Origin: an uncultured Mailhella sp. | GTDB taxonomy: Bacteria; Desulfobacterota; Desulfovibrionia; Desulfovibrionales; Desulfovibrionaceae | Direction: 5' to 3' | DNA: 5,585 bases | NCBI RefSeq assembly: GCF_905187505.1 | Contig: NZ_CAJJIC010000143.1 | Span: 1-5,585 of the forward strand | Translations under genes and position numbers: made by a program | The notes under the pieces: model-generated | What the model saw: only the letters and a program-made list of their open reading frames with translations | The model's database searches: none | Told to the model about the DNA's origin: nothing | Shown: positions 1 to 5,005 of the stretch, piece after piece | How positions within the stretch are numbered: the first letter of the stretch is position 1 | Layout: the number at the start of each line of letters is the position of its first letter

Positions 1-63
1 GGAACACATGACGAGGGCGGGCCGCAACAGGACACCGGGACGCCTCTCCCGGAACAGTCATGA
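1..63 (+). CDS. possible C-terminal end of a plus-strand gene (5' end outside window)
   Basis: Reading from base 1, 20 codons run to a TGA at 61-63 and give a hydrophilic tail, GTHDEGGPQQDTGTPLPEQS, rich in Pro, Gly, Gln and acidic residues. Such a tail would suit the end of a larger protein. The support is weak. Another plus frame is also open here, and on the minus strand an ATG at 61-59 opens a frame to the window edge. A hairpin CCGGGA-N6-TCCCGG at 35-52 lies inside the stretch, so the bases could instead be non-coding. No function can be suggested. Confidence 0.22.
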   Translation, partial: GTHDEGGPQQDTGTPLPEQS

Positions 64-104
64 AACAACCTGCATTTTCAGGATGTCCTCTAACGTTCGT
101 CAGG

Positions 105-129
105 AAAAAAGGCAAGCCGGCATCTTTTT
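105..129 (-). terminator. weak terminator candidate downstream of the nitroreductase gene
   Basis: Read on the minus strand, AAAAAG and CTTTTTT flank a GC-rich centre containing GCCGGC. They can form a 6-bp outer stem plus a short imperfect inner stem ending in a run of six T. It begins about 40 bases after the nitroreductase stop, a suitable place for an intrinsic terminator. The stem is AU-rich and bulged, so this is only a candidate. Confidence 0.25.
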
Positions 130-133
130 GTTC

Positions 134-152
134 CGGTGTCCCTCACCGTTTT
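134..152 (+). terminator. small hairpin plus T-run, terminator-like on plus strand
   Basis: CGGTG (134-138) pairs perfectly with CACCG (144-148) around the loop TCCCT, and TTTT follows at 149-152. The orientation would stop plus-strand transcription coming from the left edge, just before the convergent nitroreductase gene. Five base pairs and four T is a marginal terminator. Its position between apparently convergent genes is the main support. Confidence 0.3.
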
Positions 153-167
153 CAGGCTGCAACATCG

Positions 168-689
168 CTACACGCGGACAATATAATGCTCCTTGCGCGG
201 CTTGGCAGGCGCTTCGCCGCCTTCCGCAGCATAGCCGAGGGCGCAATGTCCCACGCCGACGTAGTCGCCCTCAATGCCCCAGCTTTTGAGCATGGCCTTT
301 CCTTCTTCGGACTCAAACGTCTCCTTCGCACGATGAATCCAGCAGGAGCCCACCCCAAGAGCATGCGCGGCAAGCATGAGATTGCCCATGACGAGAGCCC
401 CGTCCTCCTTGAAGGTAGGCCGGCTTCTGTCGGCAAGTACGATGACCACCGTGGGAGCACCGTAGAAGGGATCACTGTTCACGCCGAGAATGGCGGCGTT
501 CATTTTGGAGAGCTTCTCGATGACGGCCTTGTCCTGCACCACCACCATGACGGGAGACTGACTGCCGTGACCGGTAGGAGCCCAGGTTCCTGCCTCCAGA
601 ATGGCGTTCAGCTCTTCCTCGGCGATCTGGCGGGACTGGAACTTGCGGCAGCTGCGACGAGTTTTGATATCCTGCAAAGTTTCTTTCAT
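168..689 (-). CDS. nitroreductase-family FMN oxidoreductase
   Basis: This 173-residue protein belongs to the FMN-dependent nitroreductase family, usually dimeric cytoplasmic flavoproteins that use NAD(P)H to reduce nitroaromatics, quinones or other electrophiles. The FMN-phosphate signature TRRSCRKF is at residues 10-17. WAPTGHGSQSP (36-46) matches the family's APSG-N-Q loop. DPFYGAPTVVIVLAD (73-87) and GNLMLAAHALGVGSCWI are the core strand and the helix before the usual GxGSCWI segment. The length is typical of the small nitroreductase subgroup. The ATG at 689 is preceded by AAGGAG (697-702 on the plus strand) seven bases away, which fixes the start. The gene is alone on its strand here and diverges from cvpA. 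An inverted repeat at 714-737 lies 25 bases upstream of the start and may bear on its control. The physiological substrate cannot be read from sequence; the family is certain, the reaction is not. Confidence 0.93.
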   Translation of the reverse strand: MKETLQDIKTRRSCRKFQSRQIAEEELNAILEAGTWAPTGHGSQSPVMVVVQDKAVIEKLSKMNAAILGVNSDPFYGAPTVVIVLADRSRPTFKEDGALVMGNLMLAAHALGVGSCWIHRAKETFESEEGKAMLKSWGIEGDYVGVGHCALGYAAEGGEAPAKPRKEHYIVRV

Positions 690-713
690 TTTTTGTCTCC
701 TTGAATGTTTCCG

Positions 714-737
714 TCCGAAAGCGCGTTTTCTTTCGGA
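714..737. promoter_or_regulatory. perfect 8-bp inverted repeat upstream of nitroreductase gene (operator or leader hairpin)
   Basis: TCCGAAAG (714-721) and CTTTCGGA (730-737) are perfect reverse complements around the 8-base spacer CGCGTTTT. The dyad lies 24 bases before the nitroreductase start, in the divergent nitroreductase/cvpA region. It could be an operator for a dimeric repressor or activator, or an RNA hairpin in the nitroreductase leader. No T-run follows on the minus strand, so it is not an evident attenuator. I see no convincing -35/-10 pair for the nitroreductase gene. Confidence 0.5.
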
Positions 738-826
738 ACGTTCTTCATTTTCCCCTCTTTTCCCTGTTTAGGCAAGAAGAGGAACACGTCAGCAAAAAAT
801 GCCCGGCAGCCTGTCCTAAGCTTCGG

Positions 827-850
827 GAAAAAGGAACTCCCTGCTTTTTC
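827..850. promoter_or_regulatory. 7-bp inverted repeat abutting the cvpA promoter
   Basis: GAAAAAG (827-833) and CTTTTTC (844-850) are perfect reverse complements separated by 10 bases. The right half ends on the base before the TTGACA -35 box at 851. The 17-bp centre-to-centre distance is longer than one and a half helical turns. A regulator site or an A/T-rich UP-like element are both possible; the sequence does not decide between them. Confidence 0.35.
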
Positions 851-878
851 TTGACAGTGCCGCCGGTTCCTCTACAAT
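851..878 (+). promoter_or_regulatory. sigma-70 promoter of the cvpA-mazG-hydrolase unit
   Basis: TTGACA (851-856) is a perfect -35 box. TACAAT (873-878), a 5/6 match to TATAAT, follows after a 16-base spacer. Initiation is expected near 884-887, leaving a leader of about 30 bases before the cvpA ATG at 915. The leader contains GAGG (907-910) as ribosome binding site. No hairpin that would act as a riboswitch or attenuator is evident in so short a leader. Confidence 0.75.
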
Positions 879-914
879 ACCCAGACACCTTCCTTCAGGA
901 ATTGCCGAGGTTCC

Positions 915-1400
915 ATGTTTCAAATCAATCTGCTTGATACCGCCCTGCTGATCATTCTGCTTTTCTTCAGCGTCAAGGGGCTGATACGGGGGCTCGTTCA
1001 GGAGGTTGCCGGACTGCTCGGCGTTGCCGCCGGCATCGTGCTTGCCCGCACGTTCAGCGCCCAGTTCGCCCCCATCCTTACGCAATACGGCGTTTCCGCC
1101 GGTTTTGCTCCCATGCTTTCCATGGCGCTGCTGTTCGTGGCTGGCATTCTTGTGGTCGGTCTGGCGGCCCATGCGCTCCACAACATGCTTGAGTCCGCCT
1201 TTGCCGGAGGCATCGACCGAATGCTCGGTCTGCTTGCCGGTCTGGCCAAGGGTCTGCTTTTTGCCGGCGTCATCGGCTACATTGCCATCCGCCTGCTGCC
1301 GGACGTGGACGTGGTCAGACACTCGCAGGTGCTGCCCCCGCTCATGCGGTTCATCCAGGCCATTGCCGGATCTCTCGACCTCCACATTCCTCAACTGTAG
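915..1400 (+). CDS. cvpA: CvpA-family inner-membrane protein
   Basis: This 161-residue protein is almost entirely hydrophobic, with four likely membrane segments near residues 7-24, 29-47, 66-88 and 103-125. The CvpA/colicin V production family signature is clear. It has an early Asp (D8) followed by VKGLIRGLVQE (20-30), small residues in the second segment, and DR at 101-102 followed by LGLLAGLAKG in the last segment. Its length matches the family. In E. coli CvpA is needed for colicin V production and affects purF expression and envelope stress tolerance; its molecular activity is not settled, and colicin need not be involved here. The ATG at 915 follows GAGG at 907-910 and lies about 30 bases after the predicted transcription start. 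It is the first gene of the plus-strand unit, 32 bases ahead of mazG, so the two are probably co-transcribed. Confidence 0.88.
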   Translation: MFQINLLDTALLIILLFFSVKGLIRGLVQEVAGLLGVAAGIVLARTFSAQFAPILTQYGVSAGFAPMLSMALLFVAGILVVGLAAHALHNMLESAFAGGIDRMLGLLAGLAKGLLFAGVIGYIAIRLLPDVDVVRHSQVLPPLMRFIQAIAGSLDLHIPQL

Positions 1401-1432
1401 CTTTCGCGCTTCATCTTCAAACGGAGTTCATC

Positions 1433-2284
1433 ATGAACGAGCAGGAACAGCTTCTTCGTTTTCAAAACGTCATCGACCAGCTCATAGACCCTGAAAAGGG
1501 CTGCCCCTGGGACAAGGAACAAACCCCTGTCTCCATGTGCGAATATCTCATTGAAGAATGCCATGAGCTGGTGGACGCCATTCGTTCCGGCAAGCCCGGC
1601 CATGCCTGCGACGAGATGGGAGATCTGCTCTTCGTGCTTCTGCTCATGGCACGCCGCTTCGAGCTGTCCGGCCAGTTCTCTCTCGGCGACGCGCTGAAAA
1701 TGGGAGCGGACAAGATGGTTCGCCGCCACCCCCATGTGTTTGGCGAAAACCATTGCGAAAGCATGGACGAACTCATGAAAAACTGGGCGGCCATCAAAAA
1801 GGCGGAAAAGGAAGCCGAAGGTTCCGAATCGAAGGGCGTGCTTTCTTCCGTTCCCTCCGGCCTGCCGCCTCTCACCAAGGCCTATCGTCTGCACGCCAAG
1901 GCCGCCGGCGCGGGTTTCACCTGGGACGACGACGAAGAGGTGGAGCGTCAGGTGGAAGCCGAGTGGCTGGAACTGCTCGATGCCAGAGCCTCGGGCAGCG
2001 ACGCAGCCAAGGAACATGAGCTGGGCGACATGATCTTCACGCTCGTGGAGCTGGGGCGCCGCATGGGCGTCAAGGCCGGTTCCGCCGTGGACTTTGCCGC
2101 CAACCGGTTCAGAACCCGCTTTGAAGCCATGGAAGAGCTTGCCCGGGCACGCGGACTTGACTTCAAAGCCCTCAGCCTGGACGAAAAGGATGAGCTCTGG
2201 AACGAAGTGAAGGCCGCCGAACCTGAAGAAGATCGCGGAGCAGCCGTGGATTTTGCCGCTCCCCGTGAAAATCCTGAAGCATAA
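1433..2284 (+). CDS. mazG: nucleoside triphosphate pyrophosphohydrolase MazG
   Basis: The 283-residue protein is a full two-domain all-alpha NTP pyrophosphohydrolase that hydrolyses (d)NTPs to the monophosphate and pyrophosphate in the cytoplasm, removing damaged or excess nucleotides. The N-terminal domain (about 1-120) has GCPWDKEQT (23-31), the metal-binding pattern EExxE (41-45) with DEMGD (60-64), and RRHPHVF (97-103). The C-terminal domain (about 145-260) starts at LPPLTKAYRLHAKAAGAGF and repeats the metal pattern as EWLE (177-180) and ELGD (196-199). Both sites look intact. In E. coli MazG the C-terminal site carries the activity, and the enzyme influences ppGpp level. The ATG at 1433 follows GGAG at 1423-1426. 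The protein is slightly longer than the roughly 263 residues of E. coli MazG because of an acidic, Pro-containing tail. That tail repeats the AVDFAA motif found earlier in the C-terminal domain. It is not the MazG partner of a toxin system: no mazEF is present. Confidence 0.96.
   Translation: MNEQEQLLRFQNVIDQLIDPEKGCPWDKEQTPVSMCEYLIEECHELVDAIRSGKPGHACDEMGDLLFVLLLMARRFELSGQFSLGDALKMGADKMVRRHPHVFGENHCESMDELMKNWAAIKKAEKEAEGSESKGVLSSVPSGLPPLTKAYRLHAKAAGAGFTWDDDEEVERQVEAEWLELLDARASGSDAAKEHELGDMIFTLVELGRRMGVKAGSAVDFAANRFRTRFEAMEELARARGLDFKALSLDEKDELWNEVKAAEPEEDRGAAVDFAAPRENPEA
2084..2259 (+). repeat. pair of 17-base near-identical direct repeats inside mazG
   Basis: GCCGTGGACTTTGCCGC at 2084-2100 recurs at 2243-2259 with one mismatch (C to T). 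The copies are 159 bases apart, so they are in the same reading frame, and both encode AVDFAA followed one residue later by Arg. The first copy is within the conserved C-terminal domain; the second lies in the non-conserved tail. The repeat is directly visible. Whether it arose by duplication or chance is not known. Confidence 0.5.
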
Positions 2285-2315
2285 TGCAAGACACGGCTTC
2301 AGCGAGGCTGTGCGC

Positions 2316-3839
2316 ATGAAAAGGTTTTCTCCTGCTCTGATTCTGTCCGTCATGGGTCGACTGGCCCGGTGCATCATGCTGTGCTCCCTGACGGCGTCTC
2401 TGCTTGCGCCGTGCGCCGAAGCCAGACAGAACAGCCAGACCATATACGCCGGTTACCGGACACTCTCCTCCAGTCTTCCCGCCCAGAGACTCATGATCCA
2501 CATGGGGGTCTGGTATCCTACAAGGCGCAAGTCCGGCACGGTAAAGACCGGAGACTGGAGTTTTCGGGCCGCGCGCAATGCCCCCGTCATGGAAGGGCCG
2601 TGGCCGGTCGTCATCCTTTCCCACGACGTCACGGGATCGGCCTGGGCGCATCACGACATCGCAGCGGCGCTGGCCGCCCGAGGCTTCATCGTGGCTGCTC
2701 CCACCCACGATCATGACAACGGCGAAGACATGACGCTGCTTTTTTCCGACAGGGAGCTGCCGATCCGGGCACTCCAGCTCAGAGCCGCGCTGGACGTCGT
2801 TCTCGAACATCCGCAGATAGGAAAGCAGGCGGACGCGTCGCGCATCGCCTTTCTCGGCTTCGGCATGCCGGCATCCGCAGGCCTTCTTCTGGCCGGCGGG
2901 CAAATGACGCCGGATGCCTGGCCAGGATTCTGTCAGGCAAGGACTCCGGATCAGGACATTCCGGAAGGACCTCTGGAACTTCCCGACAAAAGTTCCCAGA
3001 CGTCGCCTGCCGCTCCCGTTCTGCCCGACATACGGCCGGACAATGCCGTTCCGCCCATCTCTCTTCCGCAGGCCGTTCCGCCGAAACCGCATGCGGACAA
3101 CGACAGGCCGAACGTCTCGAACCGGGGAACCCTTCAGAATTTTTTTGTGTCACCCGCCATGGCTGACGAAGCGTTGTCGCCGGACGTACGTTCTCTTCTG
3201 CGCCCGATCGACAGCCCATGGTGCTCGCCCTTTCTCGCGGGCAAAATGGACGAGCTTGTGGCCGGCATGAAAAATCGCACGCTGGAAAGAGAAGAAAAAA
3301 CCGTCATGATGCATACCGCCGTGGCCGCCAGAGAACAGCTTTTCCGCCGTCTCTCCGACTCCGTGGCGCGCAGCCATCAGCGGCAGCTGCGTCTTGCCAA
3401 GGCCCGCGGCATCCCGACGCCCCCCGTAGCGCTGCCGCTTCTGCCGCCGCTCTCTCACAACAGTCCCGTGGCCGACGGGCGCTTCCGAGCCATGGCCTTC
3501 GTCTCTCCCGGCTTTTCCATGCTTTTCAACGAAGAAAGTCTTTCCGCCGTAAGCATTCCCTGTCTTTTCATCGGCGCTGAAACGGAACGCTGGAACAGGC
3601 CTTCCGAACAGGCGGAACGTTTCGCGGCCATGATGAACAACAAACCGGAATACATGCTTCTGCACCATGCAGACGCACCGGCTCTCCAGGCCGCTTGTCC
3701 AGAATCCGACCCTGCAGGACCTCTGGCTTCCCTGTGCGACAGCGTCGATGATGAAACGCGCGAAGCCGTTCACGCGCGTCTCGTTTCCGTTCTGCAGGAG
3801 CTTTTCAACCGGGTCATGGACAGGAGCGCTCTGCCGTAG
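2316..3839 (+). CDS. exported alpha/beta-hydrolase-fold protein, dienelactone hydrolase-like, probably catalytically degenerate
   Basis: This is a 507-residue protein. Residues 1-36 form a signal peptide: basic start, hydrophobic core, and likely cleavage after AEA (34-36). The residue before Cys33 is Pro, so it is not a good lipobox. The mature part resembles predicted secreted dienelactone hydrolases. It has MGVWYP (63-68), the strand and oxyanion loop PVVILSHDVTGS (97-108), HHDIAAALAARGFIVAAP (112-129), and RALQLRAALDVVLEHP with DASRIAFLGFG (173-183). The C-terminal half has IPCLFIGAETERW and a final helix. Where relatives carry G-x-S-x-G with the Ser nucleophile, this protein reads GFGMPAS (181-187). 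The usual Asp position holds Glu, and no GxGH-type His is evident near LHHADAPALQAAC (449-461). A Pro-rich, probably disordered stretch (about 205-270) and a charged helical segment enlarge the usual fold. The start at 2316 was chosen over an in-frame ATG at 2253, inside mazG, because it opens the signal peptide and follows GAGG (2304-2307). It is probably third in the cvpA-mazG unit. The substrate is unknown and loss of activity is inferred. Confidence 0.8.
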   Translation: MKRFSPALILSVMGRLARCIMLCSLTASLLAPCAEARQNSQTIYAGYRTLSSSLPAQRLMIHMGVWYPTRRKSGTVKTGDWSFRAARNAPVMEGPWPVVILSHDVTGSAWAHHDIAAALAARGFIVAAPTHDHDNGEDMTLLFSDRELPIRALQLRAALDVVLEHPQIGKQADASRIAFLGFGMPASAGLLLAGGQMTPDAWPGFCQARTPDQDIPEGPLELPDKSSQTSPAAPVLPDIRPDNAVPPISLPQAVPPKPHADNDRPNVSNRGTLQNFFVSPAMADEALSPDVRSLLRPIDSPWCSPFLAGKMDELVAGMKNRTLEREEKTVMMHTAVAAREQLFRRLSDSVARSHQRQLRLAKARGIPTPPVALPLLPPLSHNSPVADGRFRAMAFVSPGFSMLFNEESLSAVSIPCLFIGAETERWNRPSEQAERFAAMMNNKPEYMLLHHADAPALQAACPESDPAGPLASLCDSVDDETREAVHARLVSVLQELFNRVMDRSALP

Positions 3840-3868
3840 AAGAAACAGGAAGAAAACGCTCCCCTCGG

Positions 3869-3911
3869 GAGACAAAAAAGGCGGTTTCTTGAAAACCGCC
3901 TTTTTTGTCTC
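3869..3911. terminator. bidirectional intrinsic terminator between convergent genes
   Basis: The arms at 3869-3887 and 3893-3911 are perfect reverse complements over 19 bp around the 5-base loop CTTGA. The GC core is GGCGG/CCGCC, flanked by A6 on the left and T6 on the right. Read on either strand, the hairpin core is followed by six T, so it can stop transcription from both sides. It lies 29 bases after the hydrolase-like gene stop and 13 bases from the stop of the opposing ADP-ribosylglycohydrolase gene. Confidence 0.93.
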
Positions 3912-3924
3912 ATAAAGCGTCAGT

Positions 3925-4959
3925 TCAGCCCAGCAGTCGTTCCGCCAGCGGCATGAAATCAAGAGGCCAGCAGCTTTCAGGCCGGGGCTGCGGCACATCC
4001 TCGCGATCGGGAGCAGGACGACAGGCAAGCACGGCGTCCGCCCACTGCTGAGGGAAGGAATCAATGTCCAGCGCCGCGCCGAGAAGCGCTCCGGCAACCG
4101 CGCCGTTGGCTGCGGCATCTCCTCCCTTCATGACGGTATCTCGCACGCCCGCTCCGGCATCGGCGGCATGAAGGAGCTGCCAGAAACCGTTCTGCAGCGC
4201 GGTGAGCACATGGCTCATTTCATTCTGGTATTCCTCAGGGCGCTCCCGTTCCGCCCGTTCAAGACAGAGCCTCACCCGTTCCGCATCTGATTCAGAAATG
4301 TCGTCACACCAGACCGGCAGCGCTTCCGCCACTGCCATGGCAGCCTTCCACATGCCCGTTCTGGAGCCGCTCCGTATGCCGTAGGCAAGGGCGGAAACAT
4401 AGGCGGCACCTGCAACGCGGCACAAAGGATGCGGATTGGTCAGCGCCGCATCGTCCATGGCCATGCGGGCAAGAGCCTTCATGCCCTCATCCTCAGCCAT
4501 GGCCTTCATGTCGGGCTCTCCTCCATCATCACACGGAAGCGCCGCTTCCGGCACAAAGCGGACGCCGAACACGCCGAGCGGACTTTCGCGCATGAGTCCG
4601 CAATTGGCTTCACTTCGGGCATCGGGCCTGCCGTGCAGCGCACGAAAGACCGAATGGGCAAAATCCACAGGATGACTGCCGAGCCAGGTCTTGTAGGCGG
4701 CAAACACATGATCGGCGCAAAACGCTCCGTCTCTGACGAGCGTTCTGGCCAGAGCCAGCGCCATTTCCGAATCGTCGGTGGGCTGACCGGGCAACGTGCG
4801 GTACAGGAGACTGCCCTCAAGCTCATCCATGCCTGCAGGGTAAAGCGCCCTCACCTTTTCCTCGTCCTTGAATTCCACCTGGCTGCCCAGAGAGTCTCCG
4901 GCGATCTGGCCGAGCAGGCATCCCCAGGCACGACGTATTTCATCGGCACTTCGTTTCAT
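3925..4959 (-). CDS. ADP-ribosylglycohydrolase-family protein (DraG/ARH-like) with altered metal motif
   Basis: The protein has 344 residues and belongs to the ADP-ribosylglycohydrolase (ARH/DraG) family. These all-helical enzymes with two Mg or Mn ions remove ADP-ribose from proteins, nucleic acids or small ADP-ribosylated molecules in the cytoplasm. The N-terminal signature WGCLLGQIAGDSLGSQVEF (12-30) and the metal-binding TDDSE (61-65) are intact. NPHPLCRVAGAAYVSALAYGI is the central helix region. GGDAAANGAVAGALLGA (279-295) and QQWADAVLACRP match the family's C-terminal motif. In active members that motif reads GGDxDT, whose second Asp and Thr bind metal. Here D281 is kept but positions 283 and 284 are Ala. 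The protein may therefore be weakly active, inactive or a binder, which is inference. The ATG at 4959 is preceded by GAGAGGAG five bases away. The frame stays open to 5265, but that extension overlaps the upstream gene and does not look like protein. It is probably co-transcribed with that gene, whose stop is 46 bases upstream. No ADP-ribosyltransferase partner lies in the window. Confidence 0.9.
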   Translation of the reverse strand: MKRSADEIRRAWGCLLGQIAGDSLGSQVEFKDEEKVRALYPAGMDELEGSLLYRTLPGQPTDDSEMALALARTLVRDGAFCADHVFAAYKTWLGSHPVDFAHSVFRALHGRPDARSEANCGLMRESPLGVFGVRFVPEAALPCDDGGEPDMKAMAEDEGMKALARMAMDDAALTNPHPLCRVAGAAYVSALAYGIRSGSRTGMWKAAMAVAEALPVWCDDISESDAERVRLCLERAERERPEEYQNEMSHVLTALQNGFWQLLHAADAGAGVRDTVMKGGDAAANGAVAGALLGAALDIDSFPQQWADAVLACRPAPDREDVPQPRPESCWPLDFMPLAERLLG

Positions 4960-4964
4960 GACAA

Positions 4965-4972
4965 CTCCTCTC
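4965..4972 (-). promoter_or_regulatory. ribosome binding site fixing the ADP-ribosylglycohydrolase start
   Basis: On the minus strand GAGAGGAG ends five bases before the ATG at 4959. This strong site, together with the family's N-terminal motif beginning 12 residues in, rules out the longer in-frame start at 5265. Confidence 0.8.
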
Positions 4973-5005
4973 AAAAATTCATGGAACGGCGGCACATCAT
5001 CCCCA

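Noticed and set aside
60..704. 214-codon plus-strand frame opposite the nitroreductase gene
   Set aside because: It is antisense to a clear nitroreductase with its own ribosome binding site, and its translation shows no family signature.
701..937. 78-codon frame across the divergent intergenic region
   Set aside because: It starts at a TTG without ribosome binding site, spans the cvpA promoter and runs into cvpA in another frame.
2253..2315. Upstream ATG extension of the hydrolase-like gene
   Set aside because: It would overlap mazG by 32 bases and add 21 residues before a proper signal peptide. The ATG at 2316 has its own GAGG site.
1391..2443. 350-codon open frame antisense to mazG
   Set aside because: It fully overlaps a clear MazG gene, its translation is rich in His, Arg and Gly without domain features, and it is explained by GC-rich codon use on the other strand.
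2966..3726. 11-base repeat AGGACCTCTGG at 2966-2976 and 3716-3726
   Set aside because: It is short, in coding sequence and without conserved protein context, so chance and codon bias suffice.
2172..4118. Two long antisense frames (2172-3092 and 3150-4118) under the hydrolase-like gene
   Set aside because: Their translations are Arg/Gly-rich without motifs. One crosses the terminator and part of the ADP-ribosylglycohydrolase gene. They are shadows of the real frames.
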